Positions 37,224 through 47,180 are shown, counted from the stretch's first letter. The stretch is 64,000 nt of DNA from Sphingobacterium cavernae (GCF_008520265.1 NZ_VIQM01000009.1:1-64000), one strand, 5' to 3'. The notes: a model not told the origin generated them from the sequence alone. Translations and numbers: made by a program.

Positions 37224-38549
37224 ATGTATAGACAGTCGAACATATTGAGTGCAAAAAAAGCGATAAAAGTTATGCTCGGAACAGCATTGCTGTTTACGGG
37301 ATCACAGTCTTTCGCTCAAGAAACTACTTCCCATTCTCCTTATTCCAAATTTGGAATCGGCCAAATGCGCGAAGATTTATTGCCACAAACAAGGTCAATG
37401 GGTGGCATATCTACAGCCCTTAGATATCAAGCTGGTCTACCTATTCTGAATATTGCTAACCCTGCGAGTTATTCTGGATTAAATAGAACAATCTTGGAAG
37501 CGGGGCTTTATGGAAATATCACACAACTAAACAAAGGATCAGCGCAGGACAACACTGCTGATTTTGCTTTTTCACATTTCGGCTTTGGTTTTGCTGTAGC
37601 ACGTAATCATGGTATTGCTTTTGGATTAATGCCTTATTCGGATATCGGTTACAACATTACTGAGATGCGTACAATGGGCACCATTACAACCAAACAGTCC
37701 AAACAAGGAGAAGGTGGTCTGAACAAAGCTTTTATCGGTTATGGATTTTCACCTTTTAAGGGATTCAGTGTTGGAGGTAATGCAGGTTTCTTATTCGGAG
37801 AACTGAAAGATAATCTAACAGTTAGTTTTCCTACTGATTTCAACTCATTGAACGCTAGAAGCCAAGTTACACGTTTAGTTCGTGGCCTTATAGTGGATTA
37901 CGGGGCTCAATATTCATTTCCTGTAAGTAGAAAACACAATATTACCTTAGGCTATTCTGGATCATTAAATAATACAGTAAAAGAAAAAACTTCACAATTA
38001 ATAACGCGTACTCAGCCATCAGCAGATCCAGACTTCGAAAATGTTGCGTTGGATTCGTTACCAGAAATTGGCGAACGTACACGTAACATTAATCTTCCGA
38101 TGAAACATAACGTCGGGATAACCATTTCACAAGGTTACGATTGGATGATTGGTGCGGATTTGAAATATGCAGATTGGACTGAATACCAAACTCGTGCGGG
38201 AGAAGCATCTTTGGGTAAAAATTACGGTGTAGCTTTAGGTGGACAGTGGAAACCTGATGCTGGTTCAAATAAATATTGGAATATAGTAGACTACCGTTTA
38301 GGTGTACGTTATAATCAAGGACATATTACAGCGAATAATACACGCATAGATGATATGGCCGTAACTTTAGGATTTGGACTTCCTCTTCCTGAAACTAACT
38401 TCGGAAGCACCTCATCTCGAATTAATATTTCAGCAGAAATAGGTCAACAAGGCACGCTACAAAATAATCTAGTACGTGAACGTTATATAAATATTAATAT
38501 AGGATTTAATATCAATGACCTTTGGTTCCGTAGAAGAAGTTATGATTAG
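37224..38549 (+). CDS. Outer-membrane beta-barrel protein, FadL-like fold
   Basis: From the ATG at 37224 the 441-residue product has a signal peptide ending SFAQ and the N-terminal block SPYSKFGIGQ...RSMGGISTALR...NIANPASYSGL, seen in a Bacteroidota family next to lptC. Many amphipathic strands follow. The role is unknown; a FadL-like hydrophobic-substrate channel or an envelope-assembly role is possible. It overlaps lptC by 8 bp, so the two are coupled. The start at 37146 is rejected because the promoter overlaps it. Confidence 0.8.
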   Translation: MYRQSNILSAKKAIKVMLGTALLFTGSQSFAQETTSHSPYSKFGIGQMREDLLPQTRSMGGISTALRYQAGLPILNIANPASYSGLNRTILEAGLYGNITQLNKGSAQDNTADFAFSHFGFGFAVARNHGIAFGLMPYSDIGYNITEMRTMGTITTKQSKQGEGGLNKAFIGYGFSPFKGFSVGGNAGFLFGELKDNLTVSFPTDFNSLNARSQVTRLVRGLIVDYGAQYSFPVSRKHNITLGYSGSLNNTVKEKTSQLITRTQPSADPDFENVALDSLPEIGERTRNINLPMKHNVGITISQGYDWMIGADLKYADWTEYQTRAGEASLGKNYGVALGGQWKPDAGSNKYWNIVDYRLGVRYNQGHITANNTRIDDMAVTLGFGLPLPETNFGSTSSRINISAEIGQQGTLQNNLVRERYININIGFNINDLWFRRRSYD

Positions 38550-39153
38550 TAAAATCTTCAAGAAAAACACGATTTCCCTATTTGTTCTTTGCATAATAGG
38601 GATTTTGTCATTTACTGCCTGCGAAAATGAGATGAAAGATATCAATGCGATAGAAAACATCAAAAAGGAGGAAGCTGTGGATTTGTACAAGGATGTAAAA
38701 ATTATTTACAGCGACTCAGCTGTGGTCAAAGCGCAGCTGACTGGTCCAGAAATGAAAATTTACCATGACACGACGCAGGGTAAAAACAATAATTACGAAT
38801 TTGAAAAAGGACTGCAAATTATTTTTTACGATGCTCTCGGCAAAGAAACCCAACGTATTAAATCGGATTATGGAATTCAAAGAAGTGTAGAAGGGATTAC
38901 AGAGTTTAAAAAGAATGTGGTAATTAATATGGCTGATGGCTCTATAATAAAGTCTGAAGAAATTTTTTACGATGAAAACCAAAAGATCTATTATAATTCT
39001 GTTCCTATTACAATGGATTTTAAAGATGCAAGAGGCAGCCTTCAAGCAATGTCATTTCGTTCAGATACAGAATTCAAAAATATAGAAGGAGAAAACATGA
39101 CGGGATTTTTCATACCATCAAATAGTAGTCAAATGCCTTCATTTGGTCAGTAA
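38542..39153 (+). CDS. lptC: LPS export ABC transporter periplasmic protein LptC
   Basis: The 203-residue protein has an N-terminal anchor (SLFVLCIIGILSFTAC, possible lipobox) and an LptC/OstA-like beta-jellyroll: DVKIIYSDSAVVKAQLTGPEM, DGSIIKSEEIFYDENQKIYYN, then a final segment usual for Bacteroidota LptC. It would carry lipopolysaccharide from LptBFG to LptA. The start is placed at 38542 (MISKIFKK), inside the end of the preceding gene. A terminator follows 41 bp after the stop. Confidence 0.85.
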   Translation: MISKIFKKNTISLFVLCIIGILSFTACENEMKDINAIENIKKEEAVDLYKDVKIIYSDSAVVKAQLTGPEMKIYHDTTQGKNNNYEFEKGLQIIFYDALGKETQRIKSDYGIQRSVEGITEFKKNVVINMADGSIIKSEEIFYDENQKIYYNSVPITMDFKDARGSLQAMSFRSDTEFKNIEGENMTGFFIPSNSSQMPSFGQ

Positions 39154-39193
39154 AATCTACTATAACAAAAAACTAAAAGAGATGTTTTGATTT

Positions 39194-39220
39194 AGCATAT
39201 ATTTTATATGCTTTTTTTTT
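39194..39220 (+). terminator. Intrinsic terminator after lptC
   Basis: Stem AGCATATA/TATATGCT (39194-39201 with 39205-39212) and a run of eight or more T residues. Confidence 0.85.
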
Positions 39221-39300
39221 ATAAAAATTGTATCTTGCGCCTTGTTAAAAAACAAAGTCAATTAAATAACTAAAGAACACATAAATACAAATTACGGAAT

Positions 39301-41403
39301 ATGGGATTAATGGGTAATTTGCGTAACCGCGCGGGATTAGTAATCTTCGTGATCGGTTTAGCAATTGTTGCATTCTTATTAGGTGATATTATTCAATCAG
39401 GAACTCCATTTTGGATGCAAAAACAAAATGAAGTAGGTAATATCAATGGCAATGGAATTGATTATCAACATTTCAATGCATTGGTAGACCAAACATCTAA
39501 TCAATATCAACAACAAATGGGAGGTGCAGAGACTCCACAAATTAGAAATTTTGCTGTTCAGCAGGTTTGGAATCAAATGGTTTCGCAAGAATTATTAAAT
39601 TCTGAAATCGAAAAAGTTGGAATTACCTTAGGTAAAAAAGAATTAAATGATCTGATCTCTGGTCCAAACCCAGCGCAACAAATCATTCAAACATTCACTA
39701 ATCCACAAACAGGTCAGTTTGACAGAGCATATTTAGCACAGGTAATTACAGAAGCTAAAACAAACCCTCAGATTGCTCAACAGTGGGAAAATATGTTGGA
39801 ACAAATCCGTTCACAAAGATTATCTGAGAAATACTCTAATTTAGTTAGTTCTTCAGTATATGTAACTGCTTTGGAAGCGCAAGATGAATACACTGCTAAA
39901 AACAAATTAGCTAATTTCAAATATGTGCTTTTAGACTACTCTTCAATAAATGATGCTGATATCAAATTGACGGATGCAGATTACAAAGAGTATTATGATA
40001 AGAATAAGAACTTATTCAAAAACGAAGAAGAAACTCGTACGGTTGAATATATCTTAATTGATGCTAAACCAACAAAACAAGATTCGGCGGCAACACTTGC
40101 TACTATTCAAACATTAAAACAAGAGCTAAGTGCATCTACAAATGATTCGTCGTTTGTAACGATAAATTCAGATAATAAAGTTCCTGTTAATTTCTTCAAA
40201 AAGGGACAATTAAGCCCTGCTTTAGACTCAGTTGTATTTAACGTTGCTAACGGAACTACAGTAGGACCGTATGTATCCAATGGACATTACGAGATTGCAA
40301 AAGTAATTGATTCAAAATTTAGTGCTGACTCCGTAAAAGCAAGTCATATTCTTTTAAATGCAGCTGCAGAAGGTGGTGTAGACAAAGCTAAAGCAAAAGC
40401 AGATTCAATCAAAGGCTTGTTGGCTAAAGGCGAAAAATTTGAAACTTTAGCAATTGAGTTTAGCCAAGACCAAGGTAGCAAAAACAATGGTGGAGACTTA
40501 GGTACATTCACTAGAGGTCAAATGGTAGGTCCTTTTGAAGAAGCGGCTTTCAATAATAAACCGGGTGATGTAGTGATTGTAGAATCTCAATTTGGTGTAC
40601 ATATCCTGAAAATCGAAAAACACATAGGAAATTCTAAAATTGTTAAAGTTGCTGTAGTGGACAAAGCTATTGTTGCTGGTAAAGAAACAACAGATGCGGC
40701 ATATACTAAAGCAAATAACATCCTATCAGAAGTAAATAGTAAAAACTTTGCTGAAGTTGCTAAAAAACATAACCTAACTGCTGAAAAGGCTATCCGTCTT
40801 CGCGCAATGGACAATACTTTAAATGGTGTCGAAGTGCCAAGAGAACTGGTAAGATGGGTATATGAAGCTAAAGCGGGTGATGTAACGGATAAGATTTTCG
40901 AGACAAACGATAACTTTATCATTACTAAAAACCTTTCTATTAGTCCTAAAGGAGTTCAGCCATTAGAAGCTATCAAACCAGAAATTCAACTTGCTGTTAC
41001 GAATTTGGTGAAAGCACGCATGTTGAAAGAGAAAATGAACAATGCACTAAATGGTTCTTCATCAATCGATCAAATTGCTCAAAAATTAGGTAAATCAGCT
41101 ATAAACGTTGAGAATATCGTTCTTGCTAATCCTGTTATTCCAGGCGTATCTTTTGAAAGTGCTGTAATAGGAACTGTATTTGGCTTGCAACCAAATAAGC
41201 CATCGAAAAGCATTGAAGGCACACAAGGTATTTATGCAGTTCAGGTTTCTAGTTTTGTTAATCCAAAAGAAATGGTAGAAACTGAGCGTAAAGCACAACA
41301 AAAACAACAATTAGCAACAAAACAACAACGTTCATGGGGAGCAATCTTCAAAGCGCTGATGGACAATGCTGATATTGATGACAATCGAATTAGATTTTAT
41401 TAA
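39301..41403 (+). CDS. Membrane-anchored peptidyl-prolyl isomerase / chaperone (PpiD/SurA-type)
   Basis: The 700-residue protein has one N-terminal membrane helix (AGLVIFVIGLAIVAFLLGDII), a SurA-like chaperone region (residues about 35-250), and a parvulin domain (about 340-440) with VKASHILLNA, GGDLGTFTRGQMVGPFEEAAF and FGVHILKIEKH. A second degenerate parvulin-like region may follow. It would assist folding of outer-membrane and exported proteins on the periplasmic face. It sits alone between two terminators. PpiD-like topology fits better than soluble SurA because of the uncleaved helix. Confidence 0.92.
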   Translation: MGLMGNLRNRAGLVIFVIGLAIVAFLLGDIIQSGTPFWMQKQNEVGNINGNGIDYQHFNALVDQTSNQYQQQMGGAETPQIRNFAVQQVWNQMVSQELLNSEIEKVGITLGKKELNDLISGPNPAQQIIQTFTNPQTGQFDRAYLAQVITEAKTNPQIAQQWENMLEQIRSQRLSEKYSNLVSSSVYVTALEAQDEYTAKNKLANFKYVLLDYSSINDADIKLTDADYKEYYDKNKNLFKNEEETRTVEYILIDAKPTKQDSAATLATIQTLKQELSASTNDSSFVTINSDNKVPVNFFKKGQLSPALDSVVFNVANGTTVGPYVSNGHYEIAKVIDSKFSADSVKASHILLNAAAEGGVDKAKAKADSIKGLLAKGEKFETLAIEFSQDQGSKNNGGDLGTFTRGQMVGPFEEAAFNNKPGDVVIVESQFGVHILKIEKHIGNSKIVKVAVVDKAIVAGKETTDAAYTKANNILSEVNSKNFAEVAKKHNLTAEKAIRLRAMDNTLNGVEVPRELVRWVYEAKAGDVTDKIFETNDNFIITKNLSISPKGVQPLEAIKPEIQLAVTNLVKARMLKEKMNNALNGSSSIDQIAQKLGKSAINVENIVLANPVIPGVSFESAVIGTVFGLQPNKPSKSIEGTQGIYAVQVSSFVNPKEMVETERKAQQKQQLATKQQRSWGAIFKALMDNADIDDNRIRFY

Positions 41404-41423
41404 GATATTATAATTATTTTTAT

Positions 41424-41458
41424 AGCCGAACGCAATACGTGTTCGGCTTTTTATTTTT
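41424..41458 (+). terminator. Intrinsic terminator after the PpiD-type gene
   Basis: Stem AGCCGAAC/GTTCGGCT (41424-41431 with 41441-41448), loop of 9, then TTTTTATTTTT. Confidence 0.88.
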
Positions 41459-41465
41459 AACGGAT

Positions 41466-41984
41466 ATGGATATTCAAGAAAATATTGTTAATAAAGTTGC
41501 TCAAAGTGGATTAATCACCATTGATTTAGCAAAATATTCGCCCAATCCAGAGGACATTATCGTATATGACATAAAAGACAATTTATTTCATGGACTTATA
41601 TTACGAGAGAAAGATTTTCGTGACTTCGTAAAAGAACATGATTGGTCTCAATACAAAGATAAGCATGTAGGTATTACATGTTCTTCGGACGCTATTGTGC
41701 CGACCTGGGCATATATGATTCTAGCAAATAAGTTAACACCTTATGCAGCCTCATTAACTTTTGGAACCAAAGAAGATATTATCCGCGACCAATATAATGC
41801 GGCAATCAATGCAATTCCGTACGAAAGCTACCGAGACGAGCGTATTGTAGTAAAAGGATGTGGTGACATTTTTATTCCAGAAAGTGCATTCGTTACTTTT
41901 ACATCAAAACTTACTCAAGTCGCAAAAAGTATTATGTATGGTGAACCGTGCTCTACTGTCCCTGTCTTCAAACGCAAAAGTTAA
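41466..41984 (+). CDS. DUF2480 family protein
   Basis: The 172-residue soluble protein starts MDIQENIVNKVAQSGLITIDL and contains LREKDFRDFVKEHDWSQYKDKHVGITCSSDAIVPTWAYM and VVKGCGDIFIPESAFV, the pattern of DUF2480, a family nearly confined to Bacteroidota. No catalytic motif is known. The start is set at 41466, since the upstream extension lies inside the terminator hairpin. It heads a run of conserved unknowns (DUF3108, DUF3109) that ends in a polyprenyl synthase and TerC. Confidence 0.87.
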   Translation: MDIQENIVNKVAQSGLITIDLAKYSPNPEDIIVYDIKDNLFHGLILREKDFRDFVKEHDWSQYKDKHVGITCSSDAIVPTWAYMILANKLTPYAASLTFGTKEDIIRDQYNAAINAIPYESYRDERIVVKGCGDIFIPESAFVTFTSKLTQVAKSIMYGEPCSTVPVFKRKS

Positions 41985-42014
41985 ACTATTAGCCTTGTAG
42001 ATTGTCCTAATTAT

Positions 42015-42806
42015 ATGAAAAAATTTTACGTAGCATTATTACTTGTATTCATCGGATTTAAATTTGGCTTTAGCCAAACATTACCGTATTTGAAAGAACC
42101 AACATTCAAAGAAGGCGAGAAATTATCATACAAGCTAAGATATGGAATGCTTTCTGCAGCAAATGGAGTTCTTTCGGTAAATAAATCAAAATTACAATTT
42201 AGCAATAAGAACACATTTCATTTAAGCGCATATGGACAAACGTCTTCTGCGTTTTCGTTATTATTTACTGTCAAAAACAAATACGATTCATATATTGATG
42301 GGAATACCTTCCAGCCTTATTTGTATACAGAAGATATCAAGGAAAATAGTTATACACGAAAAGAGTATGCCACTTTTGATCACCGCAATCACACTGTAAA
42401 AGGTGCCAAAGGTACATTCAAAAGTCCTTCATCGCAATTATTTGATCTAGTATCTGCGTATTATTTCGCAAGAAATTTGGACCTATCGACATTGAAAAGT
42501 GGTAATTCTTTTAAAATTCCTTACTTTCTAAATGATGAAGTAGCAGAATTAAAGGTTACATATGTCGGTACAGAAAAAATCAAAACAGCACTAGGCACTA
42601 TTGATTGTATAAAGTTGAATCCAGAAATAAAACCCGGACGTATTTTTAAAGATAATAGTAAGTTATATCTTTGGGTCACTAATGATGGTAATCGCATACC
42701 CGTAAAAGCACAAGTTGAAATCATTATTGGTTCAATCACCATGGATTTGACTAAAGCGGAAGGATTGAAATACGAATTAGGTAAAAAAGTAAGTTATTCA
42801 AAATAA
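42015..42806 (+). CDS. DUF3108 domain-containing exported protein
   Basis: The 263-residue protein has a signal peptide (MKKFYVALLLVFIGFKFGFSQ) and the DUF3108 pattern: EGEKLSYKLRYGMLSAANGVL, SPSSQLFDLVSAYYFARNL, and IKPGRIFKDNSKLYLWVTNDGNRIPVKAQVEIIIGSITMDL. It is predicted periplasmic, mainly beta, and of unknown function. It lies 30 bp after the DUF2480 gene and 5 bp before the DUF3109 gene. Confidence 0.87.
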   Translation: MKKFYVALLLVFIGFKFGFSQTLPYLKEPTFKEGEKLSYKLRYGMLSAANGVLSVNKSKLQFSNKNTFHLSAYGQTSSAFSLLFTVKNKYDSYIDGNTFQPYLYTEDIKENSYTRKEYATFDHRNHTVKGAKGTFKSPSSQLFDLVSAYYFARNLDLSTLKSGNSFKIPYFLNDEVAELKVTYVGTEKIKTALGTIDCIKLNPEIKPGRIFKDNSKLYLWVTNDGNRIPVKAQVEIIIGSITMDLTKAEGLKYELGKKVSYSK

Positions 42807-42811
42807 AAGAA

Positions 42812-43375
42812 ATGATTGAGGTTGGAAATGTGTTAGTGCATGAAGATATTATTAATAATGATTTTGTTTGCAATCTTTCCAAATGCAAAGGCATTTGCTG
42901 TATAGAAGGTGATTCTGGAGCCCCATTGCGTCAGTCTGAAAAAGCAATTTTGGAGGAAATTTACCCCAAAGTGAAGCACTTAATGACCGAAAAAGGCATA
43001 GCGGCTATCGAAGAATATGGCACTAGTGTCATTGATGCAGATGGCGATTTGACCACCACATGCGTGGATGGCAATAAAGAATGTGCTTATGTAACTTGGG
43101 AAAACGGCATTACTAAATGTGCTATCGAAAAAGCCTATGAATTAGGAGAAGTAAATTGGAAAAAACCAATTTCTTGCCACCTCTACCCTATTCGTACAAC
43201 GCATTATCCCGAATTTGATGTATTACATTACGATCGTTGGCATATCTGTCACGATGCATGTTCTTTTGGGAAAGAGCTCAAAGTTCCAGTTTATAAATTT
43301 CTTAAAGATCCACTTATACGTGAGTACGGTGCGGAATGGTACACTGAATTAGAAAAATCAGCAGAATCCATCTAG
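42812..43375 (+). CDS. DUF3109 family cysteine-rich protein
   Basis: The 187-residue cytoplasmic protein is rich in conserved cysteines: CNLSKCKGICCIEGDSGAP near residue 20, TTCVDGNKECAYVTW, ITKCAIEKA, ISCHLYPIR and WHICHDACSFGK. The pattern is related to the YkgJ zinc/iron-cluster group and suggests a bound metal or Fe-S centre. Function is unknown. It is 5 bp after the DUF3108 gene. Confidence 0.88.
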   Translation: MIEVGNVLVHEDIINNDFVCNLSKCKGICCIEGDSGAPLRQSEKAILEEIYPKVKHLMTEKGIAAIEEYGTSVIDADGDLTTTCVDGNKECAYVTWENGITKCAIEKAYELGEVNWKKPISCHLYPIRTTHYPEFDVLHYDRWHICHDACSFGKELKVPVYKFLKDPLIREYGAEWYTELEKSAESI

Positions 43376-43432
43376 TGTAATTTTACTATATTAGTTAACT
43401 ATTATTGAAGCTTATTGGTACGTACCATTTTC

Positions 43433-44404
43433 ATGCGAAGTTTAAAAGAAATACAAAAACCCATAGCCACAGAAATCGCTGCTTTTGAAAAAAAGTTTAA
43501 GCAATCCATGCAAAGTTCTGTGCCACTATTGGATATTATCACACAATATTTATACAAACAAAAGGGCAAGCAAATGCGCCCTATGTTTGTTTTTTTTGCG
43601 GCTGGTTTATGCGGCACAATCAACGAATCTACGTACCGTGGCGCTTCTCTAGTTGAATTATTACATACCGCATCTTTGGTTCATGACGATGTCGTAGACA
43701 ATGCCAACGAGCGTAGAGGTCTTTTCTCTGTGAATGCACTTTGGAAAAACAAAGTTGCTGTATTAGTTGGTGATTTTCTATTGGCAAAGGGATTACTTCT
43801 ATCGGTGAACAATAGTGAGCTCCATTTGTTGAAAATTGTATCACACGCCGTTGAGCAAATGAGCGAAGGAGAATTGTTACAGATTGAAAAAGCAAGAAAG
43901 TTAGATATTAAGGAAGAAATATATTATGAAATCATTCGTAAAAAAACAGCCTCACTAATTGCTTCATGCTGTGCTTCTGGGGCTTCATCAGTAGGTGCTA
44001 GCGATGAAGTTGTTGAAAAAATGAGATTATTCGGCGAAAAAGTAGGTTTAGCATTTCAAATTAAAGATGATTTATTCGATTTTGGGCTAGATGATATAGG
44101 AAAACCAGTTGGAAATGATATCAAAGAAAAGAAAATGACACTACCCTTGATCTATGCTTTGAACGAAACTACGAGTGCGCAAAAAAGAAACATCATAAAA
44201 CTGGTCAAGAACCACAATGATAATCCGGAGAAAGTGGCAGAAGTTATTCAATTTGTAAGAAGTAGTGGAGGGCTTGAATATGCTACAAATAAAATGCTGC
44301 AATATCAACAAGAAGCTTTTGATATACTTGCTGAATTTGCCGACAATGAATATAAAATAGGATTACAACAATTAGTAAAATTTACAACAGAACGTAATAA
44401 ATAA
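43433..44404 (+). CDS. Trans-polyprenyl diphosphate synthase
   Basis: The 323-residue all-helical prenyltransferase makes long-chain isoprenyl diphosphate, probably the menaquinone side chain. The first Asp-rich motif is LVHDDVVDNANERRG, the second is FQIKDDLFDFG, and the substrate-loading GKQMRP motif is at the N-terminus. The residue pattern before the first motif (small residues, SLVHDD) fits long-chain products such as octaprenyl or solanesyl, but chain length is not certain. The ATG at 43433 is preferred over TTG at 43415. TerC follows 1 bp later. Confidence 0.9.
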   Translation: MRSLKEIQKPIATEIAAFEKKFKQSMQSSVPLLDIITQYLYKQKGKQMRPMFVFFAAGLCGTINESTYRGASLVELLHTASLVHDDVVDNANERRGLFSVNALWKNKVAVLVGDFLLAKGLLLSVNNSELHLLKIVSHAVEQMSEGELLQIEKARKLDIKEEIYYEIIRKKTASLIASCCASGASSVGASDEVVEKMRLFGEKVGLAFQIKDDLFDFGLDDIGKPVGNDIKEKKMTLPLIYALNETTSAQKRNIIKLVKNHNDNPEKVAEVIQFVRSSGGLEYATNKMLQYQQEAFDILAEFADNEYKIGLQQLVKFTTERNK

Positions 44405-44405
44405 A

Positions 44406-45458
44406 ATGAGTCACGAATTAATGTTTTTTGGAGGATTTATCATCTTTATAATCCTCATGCTGGCTATTGATCTTGGATTATTTAGCAAAAGCGACAAGCC
44501 TATTACTCTAAAAGCCGCAGCCATTATGTCCATTATTTGGGTATCTTTCGCTTTAGGTTTTGGCGCAATACTCTATTATTGGGGTAACGAGCTTCATAAT
44601 GTACATGATTTCGCGCGCTTAAAAGAAGTTATCGTGATGCATCTTCACGATGTAAAAATTAACGAAAATGATTTAGCAGCAAGTATTCAAGCGTATAATA
44701 AAACACTCACACTAGAATATCTAACAGGATATGTAGTAGAATATGCTTTGTCTGTAGATAATATCTTTGTAATGGTATTATTATTTACCTCTTTCGGTAT
44801 TCCAGAAAAATATTACCATAAAGTATTAGTATGGGGAATCATTGGAGCAATTCTGATGCGTTGTATATTTATTTTTATTGGCGCTGCTCTTATTGCTAAA
44901 TTTGGATGGATTTTATATGTATTTGGAGCGTTTTTAGTATATACAGGTATTATGATGTATAGAAATCGTAATCAGGAAGAAGAGGTTGATCCTCAAAACC
45001 ATGCTGTAGTAAAGTTTGCTTCTAAATACTTTAAGGTAACCCACAAATTAGACAGTGGAAAATTTTTCGTCGTGGAGAATGGCGTGAAATATGTTACTCC
45101 ATTATTTTTAGTATTATTAGTAATTGAGTTCACTGATTTAATATTTGCAGTCGATTCTATCCCTGCAATTTTTTCAGTTACAAAAGATCCTTACATAGTA
45201 TTCTTCTCGAATATTTTTGCGGTATTAGGACTTCGTTCGATGTTCTTTTTATTGGTAAATATCATTGACAAATTCCATTATTTGAAAGTTGGTTTAGCAT
45301 TTTTATTGGTATTTATTGGAGCAAAAATGCTTTTGCACAGTTATTTGAAAGAGTGGGGATTCACCACAGCACATTCCTTGATAATTATTATATCGATTCT
45401 TGCAATCAGCGTTATTGCATCATTAATGTTCCCGAAGAAAAAAGAATACACCGCTTAA
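44406..45458 (+). CDS. TerC/Alx family membrane protein
   Basis: The 350-residue integral membrane protein has the TerC core: YVVEYALSVDNIFVMVLLFTSFGIP, then LVIEFTDLIFAVDSIPAIFSVTKDP, with acidic residues in membrane helices that are thought to bind metal. Nine or so helices are predicted. Alx/TerC proteins export manganese and help load secreted metalloproteins; tellurite resistance is only a historical label. It is the last gene before a terminator now separated from it by a group II intron. Confidence 0.9.
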   Translation: MSHELMFFGGFIIFIILMLAIDLGLFSKSDKPITLKAAAIMSIIWVSFALGFGAILYYWGNELHNVHDFARLKEVIVMHLHDVKINENDLAASIQAYNKTLTLEYLTGYVVEYALSVDNIFVMVLLFTSFGIPEKYYHKVLVWGIIGAILMRCIFIFIGAALIAKFGWILYVFGAFLVYTGIMMYRNRNQEEEVDPQNHAVVKFASKYFKVTHKLDSGKFFVVENGVKYVTPLFLVLLVIEFTDLIFAVDSIPAIFSVTKDPYIVFFSNIFAVLGLRSMFFLLVNIIDKFHYLKVGLAFLLVFIGAKMLLHSYLKEWGFTTAHSLIIIISILAISVIASLMFPKKKEYTA

Positions 45459-45475
45459 TATTGCGTTCAAAACTT

Positions 45476-47180
45476 ATAGAGTAGGAAGGTAATCATTATT
45501 TGATTACCTGACCCCTCACACCACCGTACGTGCCGTTCGGCATACGGCGGTTCATTAAACATTAACAGTCTTTGGGACTATTATATCGGTAAGATATAAT
45601 AGTCCTTCTTTCTTTAAGAATGCATTGGTAAGCGTTCGTTTCAAGATTGGGCTATTTACCGTTCGCCACGGACCTTTACGGGTATTACCCCATTGATAAG
45701 CTTGGTTAGAAGTCACCCCTAGTTTCTTAAGCTCCTTCACACGCGTCTTGATCCGTTCCCATTGGCTCCAGTAGCAGAGCCTAACACGGCTACGTGTCCA
45801 CTCGTCTAGCATTTCAAATATGCTTCGCGATTCACTTAACTTGAAGTAACTACCCCAGCCTTGGTTCAATCGTCGGATTTGTATCATCCGTTCCCCCATA
45901 GACACAGGGCTTCTGCGACTAGTAATCTTACGGATTTTATCCTTGTAGATACTAATACTTTTACCGTGTACACTAATGCCTTTGCTGCCCTTCTTATGGT
46001 AAAACGTAAACCCAAGTAACCGCGTGCGCCAAGGACGAGTAACAACACTCTTTTCTAAATTTACTTTCAGTTTTAGTTCCTTTTCAATGTACTTACTGAT
46101 GCTTTCCATTACACGATCACCAGCACGTTTACTTTTAACATAAATACTACAGTCATCTGCATAGCGAACAAAACGGTGACCACGGCTTTCCAATTCCTTA
46201 TCTAGTTTATCTAGTATAATATTGGAAAGTAGCGGGCTTAATGGACCGCCTTGTGGAACCCCCTGCTTGCAAGAAGTCAATTTCCCTTCATCACAAATAT
46301 CGGCACGAAGGATGCGGTGAATTAGTTTCAGAACTCGCTTGTCAATGATCTTCTTGCTTAATTCATTCATTAGGTAGTCGTGGTTAACTCGGTCAAAGAA
46401 TTGCGCCAGGTCTAGAGCCACAACATGACTATATCCCAAGTTAATGTATTCTTTGGCTTTTACTAATGCCTGGTGTGCATTCTTCTCTGAACGAAAACCA
46501 TAGCTATGTTCCGAAAAGTCAGGATCATACATTTTCACCAAAACCTGAGAGATAGATTGTTGGATAAGCCTATCCATATAGGTAGGAATACCCAATAAAC
46601 GTTCTCCGCCATGGGGTTTAGGGATTTTAACACGTTTAATGGACGATGGACGATATTCTCCCTGCTCTAGTTGTAGTTTAATATGACGCCATTCACATGC
46701 CATCTGTTCTTTAAATCAACGTGACCGACTTTATCAGTGCCGGGCGCGCCTTTGTTGCCTACAACCTGATCGTACGCCTCATGAAGATTGCTACTACTCA
46801 TAATTTCTTCGAGTAACATGTTGTTTTGCATTTTTTTTCCCTGTTTCCGTGTTTTCTATTTTCTTTCAAGATATCGTTCAGCGCTCCCTGCTACTTTTCT
46901 GCTTCCAGCATATCCCTTGCAGGGCAGCTCTCCATTTCTCTCCATATACCTGTCGAATATACAGCGGGATGTTTCGGATAGTTTGGGGCTTTGTCTTGTT
47001 ATGCAGACTTACCCACATCCAACTGCCTAATTCGCTTCCTGTACGTCAGGCCAGAGATTTACCGCCGGCTTCCTTCAGATTCCTCCTCACGGAGGACACC
47101 CTTGCCTTAAGTTAACGTTTCCCACTATCAAGGCACGTTCGGGACTTACACCCTAGAGTTCACGCACATGCCAGGCGCAC
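45476..47180 (-). mobile_element. Group II intron (class IIC features) on the minus strand
   Basis: The 5' end at 47180 reads GTGCGCCTGG on the minus strand, the group II GUGYG start. Domain V lies at about 45520-45551: stem ACCGCCGT/ACGGTGGT with GAAC tetraloop, where the catalytic triad reads CGC before CGTATG. CGC instead of AGC is the hallmark of class IIC. Domain VI is the AGGTAATC/GATTACCT hairpin (about 45486-45509) and the 3' end is CTACTCTAT at 45476. The maturase frame ends against domain V. Length is about 1.7 kb. The intron interrupts no gene and inserts about five bases past the T tract of a terminator hairpin (47186-47219), the known target of IIC introns. Confidence 0.85.
45555..46831 (-). 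pseudogene. ltrA: Group II intron reverse transcriptase/maturase, frameshifted near the N-terminus
   Basis: The longest frame (45555-46703, 382 residues) holds the reverse transcriptase with QGVPQGGPLSPLLSN, catalytic YADD (residues 181-184) and the maturase X domain (AYQWGNTRKGPWRTVNSP), but no HNH endonuclease, as usual for class IIC. Its ATG is internal: upstream on the minus strand, from the ATG at 46831, another frame encodes the expected start (MLLEEIMSSSNLHEAYDQVVGNKGAPGTDKVGHVDLK). The two frames differ by a loss of one base in the A-rich run at about 46708-46713; restoring it gives about 425 residues, the normal size. The protein is thus probably inactive or poorly made, unless this is a sequencing error. 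Confidence 0.82.

Noticed and set aside
41439..41465. Upstream extension of the DUF2480 protein
   Set aside because: It lies within the terminator of the PpiD-type gene.
46788..47115. Open frames of 80 and 88 codons on the plus strand in front of the maturase
   Set aside because: They lie in the structured 5' RNA domains of the group II intron and have no protein features.
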